Position numbers and translations under genes: made by a program. A stretch of DNA of 64,000 nt from Candidatus Endomicrobium labiotermitis. GTDB lineage: Bacteria; Elusimicrobiota; Endomicrobiia; Endomicrobiales; Endomicrobiaceae. This document shows, in pieces, positions 21,592 to 30,349 of the stretch. The DNA lies in contig WRFE01000002.1 in assembly GCA_009778965.1 (NCBI GenBank), forward strand, positions 1 through 64,000. The letters run 5' to 3'. Numbering within the stretch: position 1 is the stretch's first letter; each line of letters begins with the position of its first letter. The notes beneath the pieces were generated by a model. That model was not told the DNA's origin, made no database searches, and worked only from the letters and a program-made list of their open reading frames with translations.

Positions 21592-22785
21592 ATGAACAAC
21601 ATTGATTTAGATGTCGCAAGCGTTTTATCAAAATTACAAACGCCAAAAAAAGAAATTACAGGGATTGCGACAGGATTTAAAGAATTTGACGAAATAACAG
21701 GCGGTATAAACGCAGGAGAAATAATGCTGGTGTCCGCTCTTGGGTCTATGGGTAAAACTGCTTTTGTTTTAAGCGTCGCCAAAAATGTCGCGATAGACAA
21801 TAAAAAAAGCGTTCTATTTTTTTCAACGGAAAATTCAAAAGATACCATCACTGTCCGCCTCTTATCTTTACTATCGCAAATTCCGTTGAAATTGTTTAGC
21901 AAAAAACACTCCGGCGATGATAAATTTCAGCTTATTAAAACGGCAGGACAAAAACTTTCGCAAGCGCCTATATATATTGATAATTCGTCGTTTACCTTAA
22001 CCGACATAGTGTCAGAATCAAAACAATTAGCCGACAAATTAAAAAATACCGATAAGCCTGTATCTTTAATAATTATAGATGATTCCGCAATCTTGAAAAC
22101 TTCAAACAAAAAAACAGAAACAGCGATGAAAGAATTAAAAAATCTGAATATACCGATTATAGCAACAACCCGTTGGAAGGGAGTCAAAAATTATAAAGGA
22201 CAAACTCCGACATATGCATATTTAAGATATTTAAGCGCCTCGGAACGCAACACCGATATAATAACTTTCATTCACAGAAATTCTTATTTTACAACAGACT
22301 ATGATTTTCAATATTCCGCAGACTTGATAACAGTAAAAAACACTCGCGGGCTTTGCAAAACAATACCATTATCTTTTGAACGCGACTTTGGCGAGTTTAA
22401 AGACAGAGAGCCAAACCCAAAAGTCGGAATTTTCTTTATTCTTGGAAATGGCGTTATTGACGCTAAACCCCAGAGCCTTAAAGAATTAAAGTCTAACGGG
22501 TATTCTATTGACAGCGATTTTAGCCATAGCGATGTTTTTGACGATGCAATTTCTAAATTATATCCGCAATATGTTGATTACTTAGAAATTCCGAGAGGCA
22601 GAGTGGTTTATCTTGTAAAAAACAAACAATTTGTAGTTTATCTTGATGAAAGCAAAGACACGCCGTCTATACGCAAAGGAATTATTAATGTATTTGATTT
22701 GCCGGAAAATACAAAATTTGAATACGACGAGCATTACACGACTGATATAAAAAAATTACAAAAGTTGTTTAAAAAAAGGATATAG
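21592..22785 (+). CDS. Stand-alone DnaB C-terminal/RecA-fold ATPase with additional C-terminal domain
   Basis: GIATGFKEFDEITGGINAGEIMLVSALGSMGKTAFVLSVA (Walker A), LIIIDD (Walker B); C-terminal YLEIPRGRVVYLVKNKQFVVYLDE...DEHYTTD. Confidence 0.75.
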   Translation: MNNIDLDVASVLSKLQTPKKEITGIATGFKEFDEITGGINAGEIMLVSALGSMGKTAFVLSVAKNVAIDNKKSVLFFSTENSKDTITVRLLSLLSQIPLKLFSKKHSGDDKFQLIKTAGQKLSQAPIYIDNSSFTLTDIVSESKQLADKLKNTDKPVSLIIIDDSAILKTSNKKTETAMKELKNLNIPIIATTRWKGVKNYKGQTPTYAYLRYLSASERNTDIITFIHRNSYFTTDYDFQYSADLITVKNTRGLCKTIPLSFERDFGEFKDREPNPKVGIFFILGNGVIDAKPQSLKELKSNGYSIDSDFSHSDVFDDAISKLYPQYVDYLEIPRGRVVYLVKNKQFVVYLDESKDTPSIRKGIINVFDLPENTKFEYDEHYTTDIKKLQKLFKKRI

Positions 22786-22811
22786 TAACATAATGAAAAT
22801 GGAGAAATTTT

Positions 22812-23456
22812 ATGAGTACAGTTTATGTTTACGTTCTTGATACTTTAGCCGACTGGGAGTTGGGATACGTTATTTCGGAGCTAAATTCCGGTCGATTTTT
22901 CAAAAAGGGTAAGCAACGTATACCGATCAAAACGGTTAGTTATTCTAAAGAGCCGATTAATACAATGGGCGGTATTACAATAATACCCGATTGTTTGATT
23001 GATGATATTGTTATTAATGAAACAAGCATATTGCTATTACCGGGCGCAAATACATGGAACGATCAAAGGCATGGCGCTATCATCGAAAAAGCAAGCGAAT
23101 TTCTTTCTTTAGGCGCTACGGTGTGCGCAATCTGCGGGGCTACCGCTGCTCTTGCCAACTTTGGCCTATTGGATAAGCGTCCGCATACCAGTAATGGACC
23201 GGGATTTCTTGAAATGGTTTCTCCTGGTTATAAAGGGCAAAGTTTTTATATAGATAAGCCGTCGGTAGCTGATAACAACCTTATCACTGCAAGTTCCACC
23301 GGAGCTTTGTTGTGGGCGAAACAAATTATTGAACATTTAGATGTTTTTCAATCAAACACACTGGAATCTTGGTATGAATATTTTAGTACCGGCGAGCCTA
23401 AACATTTCTTCGCCCTCATGCAAACTTTGCCGTCTAGCAATGAAAACAATATCTAA
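22812..23456 (+). CDS. DJ-1/PfpI family protein
   Basis: YVYVLDTLADWELGYV, LLLPGANTW, TVCAICGATAALANFGLLDKRPHTSN. Confidence 0.85.
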   Translation: MSTVYVYVLDTLADWELGYVISELNSGRFFKKGKQRIPIKTVSYSKEPINTMGGITIIPDCLIDDIVINETSILLLPGANTWNDQRHGAIIEKASEFLSLGATVCAICGATAALANFGLLDKRPHTSNGPGFLEMVSPGYKGQSFYIDKPSVADNNLITASSTGALLWAKQIIEHLDVFQSNTLESWYEYFSTGEPKHFFALMQTLPSSNENNI

Positions 23457-23469
23457 AAACAAATAAACA

Positions 23470-23497
23470 GTGGTCAACTTCTCTATCTCCTGACCAC
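23470..23497. promoter_or_regulatory. Inverted repeat GTGGTCA-N14-TGACCAC
   Basis: Perfect 7-bp arms just upstream of the 23517 ORF, followed by an A-rich run. Confidence 0.5.
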
Positions 23498-23516
23498 AAA
23501 AAAGAGAGAAAAGCCG

Positions 23517-24443
23517 ATGAGTAAAAAAAACAAGGGCGAGCCGACTGGCTTTATAAGAAAATTCGACACAACGAAGAAGAAGAATGGAGGCGGGCTGAGC
23601 GATACAGATGCCGCTATTTACGCAGAGCTGGAAAAAGAGATTCGTAACGGAATCGTCTTTCCGGCGGTACGCAAAGGAGAGCTACACTTTTACTACGGTG
23701 GCGGCTGCCTTTATAATTGGAAAGGAAACAAACTCAAAAGAGATGAGAAATATGACAAAAATCCCGACTACCAACCCAAAAACGCAAAAGATCTAAAATC
23801 CTACCCCTACAAGTTGGCCAAAGAGCAAAACAAAATAAGATTCGCCGATGAGGAGCGACAACTACTAGACCGCCTAACCTGCCACACTTTCGTCAAGAAC
23901 CGAAAGACCGATGTAGTAGTGCTTGACATAGAAGTCTGCCTGAACGGGAAAAAAAACGGAAGAAAGAAGTGTGACATGGTTCTACTGAACACAAAAACGG
24001 ACGAAATCATGTTCGTAGAAGGCAAATTTTATTCGAATAAGGAAGTATTTTGCAAGAAAGGCATGCCGTCAGTTGGGAAACAAGTCATTTGTTACAAGGA
24101 AGCCATAAACGAACAACGTCCAAGAATTATAGAACAATACCAAAGACACATCGACATAATCAACGAATTATTCGACACGCATTTCAGCAGAGAAATCACC
24201 ATTTTAGACAACCCTGGACTGCTCGTCTACCTAACCCCAGACCCGGAGAACCGAACAAAGAACGAACGTGCCAGCATGGAAACCCTGAATAAGCATCTAT
24301 CTGGAAAGAAAGAGCTTGGAGAAACTGAAACAAGGAACACCGCTTGGTTCAATGTGGGTGAAGAGCCGCCGGAAGACGAACTCGAAAGACCAACAATAGA
24401 CAATGTCTGGGCAGCCCTGACGGAAAAGATCGATGAAAATTAA
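23517..24443 (+). CDS. Putative PD-(D/E)XK nuclease-like protein
   Basis: CDMVLLNTKTDEIMFVEGKFYSN (D-x(n)-ExK) followed by VGKQVICYKEAI (QxxxY-like). Confidence 0.55.
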   Translation: MSKKNKGEPTGFIRKFDTTKKKNGGGLSDTDAAIYAELEKEIRNGIVFPAVRKGELHFYYGGGCLYNWKGNKLKRDEKYDKNPDYQPKNAKDLKSYPYKLAKEQNKIRFADEERQLLDRLTCHTFVKNRKTDVVVLDIEVCLNGKKNGRKKCDMVLLNTKTDEIMFVEGKFYSNKEVFCKKGMPSVGKQVICYKEAINEQRPRIIEQYQRHIDIINELFDTHFSREITILDNPGLLVYLTPDPENRTKNERASMETLNKHLSGKKELGETETRNTAWFNVGEEPPEDELERPTIDNVWAALTEKIDEN

Positions 24444-25662
24444 GATACATAGAGGAACCCACCAAATCGGCGGATGCATAACCGAGATAAAAACGGCGAA
24501 AGCGCGAATTATAATCGACATAGGGTCGGAACTGCCGACCGCTGAAAAGAAGAAAGACACGGGAATAGCAATAGAAGGCGTAACCACAGGCAAGCCCGAC
24601 TGCGACGGCATTTTCGTTACGCACTACCACGGTGACCATATCGGTATGTTCGAGAAAGTTTTGCCAGAAGTGCCAATTTACATGGGCGAAATAGCAAAGC
24701 AGATTTTCGCCGTAGTCCAGCAAGCAATCAAAACGAAACTAAAAAAAGGAAACCCTGAACTCATCGAAACTTTTAAGACATTTACGCCGGGAAAAAAGCT
24801 GAAAATCAAAGACATCACAATAACACCGCTGATGGTCGACCACTCTGCCTTTGATGCCTATGCGCTGTTGATAGAAGCCGAAGGGAAAAGAATACTGCAC
24901 ACAGGCGACTTTCGCATGCACGGAGCAAGAGGCAAAAAGATGCCGCTCGTCTTCGCAAAATACGCCGGCAACCTTGATGTACTGATAACCGAAGGCACTA
25001 TGCTTGGAAGACCCGGCGAGAAAGTAATGACCGAACATGAGATGGGCAAAATTGCTGAAAAACTAATGCGAGAAAACAAAAATACCTTAGTGCTTTGCAG
25101 TTCAACAAACATAGACTCAATAGCGGCATTCTACAATGCGGCGATAGCCAACCGAAAGCCGTTCATCGTTTATGATTTTCAAGACGACATACTGAAGATA
25201 ATGAACGCTACCTCCAAATCATCGTACTACGATTTCACAAGGCAAACGGTCTACAAATACAACCCAAAGAACAAAAAACTACACGACTACATGAACAGCC
25301 GTGGCTTCTGCATGATGATAAGAGCAAACAACAGAGCGAATTCCGTACCGCAACAGGTAATGAAAGCATTCCCGGACAACCTGCTGATTTACTCCCTATG
25401 GGCGGGTTACCTAGAAAAACACCGCCCTGCATACGATGAATACAAGGCAGAATTCATAGACAATGCAATAAAGACCGGAAGCAAGTTCGCGGAACTGCAT
25501 ACAAGCGGACACGCCACAGCCGAAGACATAAAGAAGCTCTGCGAAATAACCAAGCCTAAGATAGTTATTCCGATCCATGTCGAAGAACCGCAAGCCTTTA
25601 CGCGGCTGGGAATAAAAGGCAATATAAAGGTACTGAATGATGGCGAATTTTTTGACTGCTGA
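24433..25662 (+). CDS. Metallo-beta-lactamase fold, beta-CASP/RNase J-like hydrolase
   Basis: THYHGDHIG (HxHxDH), VDHSAFDAYALLIEAEGKRILHTGDFRMHG, HTSGHATAEDIKKLCEITKPKIVIPIH. Confidence 0.85.
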   Translation: MKIKIHRGTHQIGGCITEIKTAKARIIIDIGSELPTAEKKKDTGIAIEGVTTGKPDCDGIFVTHYHGDHIGMFEKVLPEVPIYMGEIAKQIFAVVQQAIKTKLKKGNPELIETFKTFTPGKKLKIKDITITPLMVDHSAFDAYALLIEAEGKRILHTGDFRMHGARGKKMPLVFAKYAGNLDVLITEGTMLGRPGEKVMTEHEMGKIAEKLMRENKNTLVLCSSTNIDSIAAFYNAAIANRKPFIVYDFQDDILKIMNATSKSSYYDFTRQTVYKYNPKNKKLHDYMNSRGFCMMIRANNRANSVPQQVMKAFPDNLLIYSLWAGYLEKHRPAYDEYKAEFIDNAIKTGSKFAELHTSGHATAEDIKKLCEITKPKIVIPIHVEEPQAFTRLGIKGNIKVLNDGEFFDC

Positions 25663-25695
25663 TAGAAAAAAGAGATGCTTTGATATGGCGCTAGA

Positions 25696-26193
25696 CTAGG
25701 CTTTTTTAGTAAATCCAAAATACTTGTGCTTTAATTTTACTTCACTGTAGACGTTTATTGCAGATATTACTGTGTTTGCCGTTTTAAAAAGTTCCGACAG
25801 CTCGTTAATTTTTTCAATGTTTGCTTTAAGTAAAAATAAACCCTTATTGGAAAGAAGATAAAAGAATATTTCATTTAATTTGGGCACGGAAACTTCTTTG
25901 ACCGGTTCTGCCTTTTGTAAGTATTCTTGCGCTTCTGTAACAAATTTTATTGCGGCGTTTTTAATTTCAGCCTTGCTTGCGCCGTTTACAAAACCTCCGC
26001 CAAAACTGTAATACAAACTAGCATCTCCGGTAATATAACTTATGAGGGTTGCCGTGCCTTCTTCATAGCCTATATCCATAACAACGCCAAAAACAGAAAT
26101 GTCTTTTTCAGACAGATTTTTAATTCCTATTTCTTTCGGATTTGTCAAAATGGCGGCAGTTCTCATTACAGACCAAAGTTTATCTTCAGACAT
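25696..26193 (-). CDS. Hypothetical protein
   Basis: 165-aa ORF with plausible coding composition; no family recognised. Confidence 0.6.
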   Translation of the reverse strand: MSEDKLWSVMRTAAILTNPKEIGIKNLSEKDISVFGVVMDIGYEEGTATLISYITGDASLYYSFGGGFVNGASKAEIKNAAIKFVTEAQEYLQKAEPVKEVSVPKLNEIFFYLLSNKGLFLLKANIEKINELSELFKTANTVISAINVYSEVKLKHKYFGFTKKA

Positions 26194-26264
26194 AAAATAC
26201 CCCCGTTACAACTCAAAATGATATACTTTTATGGTCATTTTATATAATTTTAATATATCTGTTA

Positions 26265-26280
26265 TGGTGCAAATGCACCA
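26265..26280. promoter_or_regulatory. Palindrome TGGTGCA-AA-TGCACCA, candidate operator
   Basis: Perfect 7+2+7 dyad in the divergent intergenic region upstream of the Crp/Fnr gene. Confidence 0.55.
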
Positions 26281-26338
26281 CAATATTTATCTAAACATTT
26301 TTTAAAATATAAATTAACGAATACGCTAAAAGGATTTT

Positions 26339-27031
26339 ATGCGAATTGGAAATAATTATAAAAAAACTATTGCTAAAAACTTGCTTTTCCAAAATATGTC
26401 AGAATCAGAAATAGGGCAGTTGATGCCTTATTTATATATTAAAAAACACGAATATGCAAAAGACTCGTTTATAGAATGCGACAATGAAAAATTTTCGTAT
26501 ACTGCCTTTCTTCCCAAAAAACTTTATATTCTTATAGAAGGTCAGATTCACTTAATTATTGAAGATGCCTGCGGTACCAGACTAATGGCGCAGCAGTATG
26601 AAGCGGGAGATATCTTAGCGGGAACGCTTTTTGACGTACCTGCAAAAATATTTGCCGGATATCAGGTAATAAAAAAAGCTATTGTAGCATCGTTATCTTT
26701 TGATTTAATAATCAATACGCAGCGCTTGCCAAATGAAACACACATCAAAATGCTGAAAAATTTATGCTTGTTTTTTGCGGATGACCGAATAAAACTGTAC
26801 AAACGGCTTGAATGCTTAAGCAGAACCTGTATAAGGGAAAGAATAAAATTTTACCTTTTAGATCAAAAGCACAAGACCGGTAAAAATAAATTTGAGCTGC
26901 CTATAACTAAAAATGATATGGCAAATTATTTGTCTGTAAACAGAAGCGCAATGACAAGGGAACTTGCAGCAATGAAAAAAGAAAAACTTATAAATTTTAA
27001 AGGCAGAAAATTTACTTTGTTTTTTGAATAG
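26339..27031 (+). CDS. Crp/Fnr family transcriptional regulator
   Basis: cNMP-binding-like N-terminus; HTH ITKNDMANYLSVNRSAMTRELAAMKKEKLI. Confidence 0.85.
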   Translation: MRIGNNYKKTIAKNLLFQNMSESEIGQLMPYLYIKKHEYAKDSFIECDNEKFSYTAFLPKKLYILIEGQIHLIIEDACGTRLMAQQYEAGDILAGTLFDVPAKIFAGYQVIKKAIVASLSFDLIINTQRLPNETHIKMLKNLCLFFADDRIKLYKRLECLSRTCIRERIKFYLLDQKHKTGKNKFELPITKNDMANYLSVNRSAMTRELAAMKKEKLINFKGRKFTLFFE

Positions 27032-27040
27032 GAAAGCTTT

Positions 27041-27337
27041 ATGATAAACAAAATTACTGCGACTAAAGCCTTTAAAGTTTTGTCAAAAGATGATGCAATT
27101 CTTGTTGACGTGAGAAGACCGGAAGAATTGGAAGACTGTAAAATTGATATTGCCATAAATATCCCGGTTGACACACTGCCTGCGCACATCAAGGAATTGC
27201 CTAAAGACAAACTGATAATCACAACATGCGCAAGCGGTCATCGCGCTCAAACGGCACAGGAGTTTTTGTCTGATTCCGGGTTTGATGCTAAATGCGTAGA
27301 AGGATCCATAACTGAACTTGCCAAACTTTTTAAATAA
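27041..27337 (+). CDS. Rhodanese-like domain protein
   Basis: AILVDVRRPEEL...IITTCASGHRAQTAQEFL. Confidence 0.88.
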   Translation: MINKITATKAFKVLSKDDAILVDVRRPEELEDCKIDIAINIPVDTLPAHIKELPKDKLIITTCASGHRAQTAQEFLSDSGFDAKCVEGSITELAKLFK

Positions 27338-27377
27338 AAACAACCGTTAAATCAGTCTGGTAATAAATGGAGGCTTT

Positions 27378-27995
27378 ATGACAAGTTTTCCCGTAAGAAA
27401 CCCGAAAGAAGATTGGCTTATCACACCGCAAAATGCCGCACTTGTAATCATTGATTACCAGCCCACGCAAGTTCAGTCTATTAATTCGATGGATCGTTCT
27501 CAGCTTGTTAAAAACATTACAGTTGTGGCTGAAATCGCAAAAGCGTTTAAGCTGCCTGTAGTGCTGTCTACCGTAAACGTTCAAAGCGGAAAAAACAAAG
27601 AAACCATACACGATTTAAAAGCAGCTTTGGGAGATATACCTTCCTATGACAGAACGTCTATAAACGCGTGGGAAGACAAAGAATTTTATGAAGCGGTAAA
27701 AGCAACCGGACGCAAAAAGCTTATAATGACGGCATTGTGGACTGAAGCTTGTCTTACTTTTCCTACAATTGACGCGTTAAAAGAAGGTTATGAGGTTTTT
27801 CCGGTGGTTGACGCTATAGGAGGAACATCAAAGCCGGCGCACGAAACTGCCTTGAGACGAGCGGAACAGGCAGGTGCGCAATTAATAAGCATAGCCCAGC
27901 TTGCCTGCGAACTGCAGCGCGACTGGAACCGCGCGGACACTGTCCCTGATTTTTTAAAAATAATGTTTGAAGCAGGCATATTTTTAAAATTATAA
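27378..27995 (+). CDS. Isochorismatase-family hydrolase (YcaC-like)
   Basis: AALVIIDYQPTQV, TALWTEACLTFPTIDALKEGYEVFPVVDA. Confidence 0.87.
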   Translation: MTSFPVRNPKEDWLITPQNAALVIIDYQPTQVQSINSMDRSQLVKNITVVAEIAKAFKLPVVLSTVNVQSGKNKETIHDLKAALGDIPSYDRTSINAWEDKEFYEAVKATGRKKLIMTALWTEACLTFPTIDALKEGYEVFPVVDAIGGTSKPAHETALRRAEQAGAQLISIAQLACELQRDWNRADTVPDFLKIMFEAGIFLKL

Positions 27996-28011
27996 ACAAA
28001 GGAGGCTGTAA

Positions 28012-28743
28012 ATGTTAAGATTTATAGATCACAAAAAAATGGGACGCGGCGAGCATTCATGGCTTACGTCTATTCATCACTTTTCTTTTGCTAATTATTA
28101 CAATCCCGACAATATCCAATTCGGCGTTTTGCGTGTAGTAAATGACGATTCAGTAACTCCCGACATGGGGTTTGACACTCACCCGCACAAAGACATGGAA
28201 ATAATTACTTATGTGGTTGACGGAGAAATTACCCACGCTGACAGTATGGGCAACAAAGGCACGCTTAAGCGCGGCGAAGTTCAGTATATGAGCGCGGGAA
28301 CAGGCGTATTTCACAGCGAACACAATTTCGGAGAAAAACAGCTTCGTTTTTTACAGATTTGGATTTTACCTGACGCGCCAAATCATAAACCAAACTACGG
28401 AGATTACCGCTTTAAGTGGGAAGACCGTCAAAACAAATGGCTGCCTATAGCGTCTTATACAAAAAATAAGAAGAGTGACGCGCCAATAAAGATACATGCC
28501 GATGTTAACGTTTACGCAACATACATTACAAAAGGCAATGACATTACTTTGAAAATAGGCAAAAACCGTCAGGCTTATCTGGTGTTAATTGAAGGTGACG
28601 CGGATGTTAATTTAACCAAGTTAAATGCGCAGGACGCGCTTGAAATTGTTGAAGAAGATATAACAATAAAAACTAAAAGTTTCGCGCATGTTATCGTTTT
28701 TGAAATGGCAGAGTCCAAAAACGCGCAATTTCAAGGAGAGTAA
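28012..28743 (+). CDS. Pirin-family (bicupin) protein
   Basis: FGVLRVVNDDSVTPDMGFDTHPHKDMEIITYVVDGEITHADSMGNKG. Confidence 0.93.
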   Translation: MLRFIDHKKMGRGEHSWLTSIHHFSFANYYNPDNIQFGVLRVVNDDSVTPDMGFDTHPHKDMEIITYVVDGEITHADSMGNKGTLKRGEVQYMSAGTGVFHSEHNFGEKQLRFLQIWILPDAPNHKPNYGDYRFKWEDRQNKWLPIASYTKNKKSDAPIKIHADVNVYATYITKGNDITLKIGKNRQAYLVLIEGDADVNLTKLNAQDALEIVEEDITIKTKSFAHVIVFEMAESKNAQFQGE

Positions 28744-28745
28744 AT

Positions 28746-29444
28746 ATGAAAAAGATTAAAATTACAAAAAACGGACCGTATGTTGTATCAGGTGATGTTT
28801 CTTTATATTTAAAACAACTGGCAGAAGAAGACGGGCTTAATGTTTTAAAAACAGTAAAAAAATTTGACACCCCTGAAACAGGTTATACTTTGTGCAGATG
28901 CGGAAACAGCGCTAATCCTCCTTTTTGCGACGGTACGCACCAAAAAACCGGCTTTGACGGTACCGAAACAGCAGGACACAGCAAATACAAAGACAGAATA
29001 GAAGTTATGAACGGCGAAGGCATGGAATTACTTGATGATAACAGATGCGCCTTTGCCAGACTTTGTCATAAGCACCTTGGAAACGCGTGGGAGTTAACTG
29101 AAAATTCAGCAAATCCTGAAGCAAAGAAAGAGGCTGTAGAAGCCGCATCGGCATGTCCTGCCGGCAGGCTTACGGCAGTGCTTAACGGATTGCCTGTAGA
29201 ACCAACGCTTGAAGACAGCATAAGCATAGTTGAAGACTTGCCAAAAAGAGTCAGCGCAGGTATATTTGTTACGGGAAATATTGTTATTGAAGACGCGGAC
29301 GGAAAAATATACGAAGCCCGCAACCGGCAGGCGTTATGCAGATGCGGAGAGTCAGAACTAAAGCCTTTCTGCGACGCAAGCCACGTAAATGCTCATTATA
29401 ATGACGGTATAAAAAAGAAAAGCGGCAAAAAAACTAGTATCTAG
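28746..29444 (+). CDS. CDGSH iron-sulfur protein with divergent 4Fe-4S mono-cluster domain
   Basis: CRCGNSANPPFCDGTH and CRCGESELKPFCDASH; central RCAFARLCH...ACPAGRL. Confidence 0.9.
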   Translation: MKKIKITKNGPYVVSGDVSLYLKQLAEEDGLNVLKTVKKFDTPETGYTLCRCGNSANPPFCDGTHQKTGFDGTETAGHSKYKDRIEVMNGEGMELLDDNRCAFARLCHKHLGNAWELTENSANPEAKKEAVEAASACPAGRLTAVLNGLPVEPTLEDSISIVEDLPKRVSAGIFVTGNIVIEDADGKIYEARNRQALCRCGESELKPFCDASHVNAHYNDGIKKKSGKKTSI

Positions 29445-29460
29445 CTGTACTTATTGGTAA

Positions 29461-29514
29461 TTAATCCCGTTTTAGCGCCATATTTTATTTATGGGACTAA
29501 AACGGGATTTTTTT
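29461..29514. terminator. Long-stem terminator
   Basis: AATCCCGTTTTAGCGCCATA...TATGGGACTAAAACGGGATT then poly-T. Confidence 0.75.
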
Positions 29515-29770
29515 ATTTATTTTTATACTGCCAGTGCAGGACAAGCGCAGGTATCAAAAAGAACAATACTATCATAGCTTCCATCATACCAAACACAATC
29601 AATAATGCCTGTCCGATACTACCTTCCGTGCCAAACATAAAAGAACTGCACGCCGATATGAAATTAGGAAATAATACGCAAAACAGAATTCCCGCAAAAT
29701 ATACTATGAATCCAAGCAGCGTCATTTTATAAAACGCGTTTCTGACTTCTATTATCTTTTCTCTTTCCAT
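29513..29770 (-). CDS. Small membrane protein
   Basis: 85 aa, two hydrophobic segments. Confidence 0.6.
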   Translation of the reverse strand: MEREKIIEVRNAFYKMTLLGFIVYFAGILFCVLFPNFISACSSFMFGTEGSIGQALLIVFGMMEAMIVLFFLIPALVLHWQYKNK

Positions 29771-29979
29771 AAAGCCTCTCCTTTTTACTAAACAGTATGC
29801 AAATTATAATAAATGCATACGGTGTAAGACAACTGCCATTGCAAATACTCTTTATTAAAAAGCAGATAGAAAAATGGACAACCTTTTTGACTTTACCTAT
29901 GAATTGTAGTTTAATGTGGTTTGCTGCAGGTTGGCTAAAAAAATATTACTTCAAATCTGATAAATCAACGGATCAAATT

Positions 29980-30282
29980 ATGACAAAAGAACAGGAAAAG
30001 ACACAACAGCAGCCTTCCAAGCCGCCTATGGAATACAATAAACTTACTGACAGGAAAGTGACAGCCAGGCTCAAATATCTGGTGAAACGCTTAGATACCG
30101 TGTATAACTCTTGGTGGAGAAACCTGCTGCAGGGCATAATACGCGGAATAGGGATCGTTTTGGGAATGACTTTGGCTATAGCTGTTATTGTAAAGATTTT
30201 GAGTATGATAGTGACGCTGAATATTCCTTATATAACCGACTGGATAAGTGACATTATCAGAATTATTCAGCAGAAAGTATAG
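29980..30282 (+). CDS. Small membrane protein (DUF5665-like)
   Basis: MTKEQEKTQQQ...; WWRNLLQGIIRGIGIVLGMTLAIAVIVKIL; likely start internal to the track ORF. Confidence 0.6.
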   Translation: MTKEQEKTQQQPSKPPMEYNKLTDRKVTARLKYLVKRLDTVYNSWWRNLLQGIIRGIGIVLGMTLAIAVIVKILSMIVTLNIPYITDWISDIIRIIQQKV

Positions 30283-30349
30283 CTGTAAAAAGTTGCAGAA
30301 AAATACTTGATAAATTTGTGACAAAGCTATTTAACAAAGGAACAATAAA

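Noticed and set aside
22812-23456. DJ-1/PfpI gene as part of the nuclease/MBL system
   Set aside because: Separated from the pair by a dyad and by an apparent composition change; no direct evidence of co-function.
24739-25718. Minus-strand ORFs antisense to the MBL gene (24739..25038, 24858..25112, 25407..25718)
   Set aside because: Low-complexity antisense products; the plus-strand frame carries all MBL/beta-CASP motifs.
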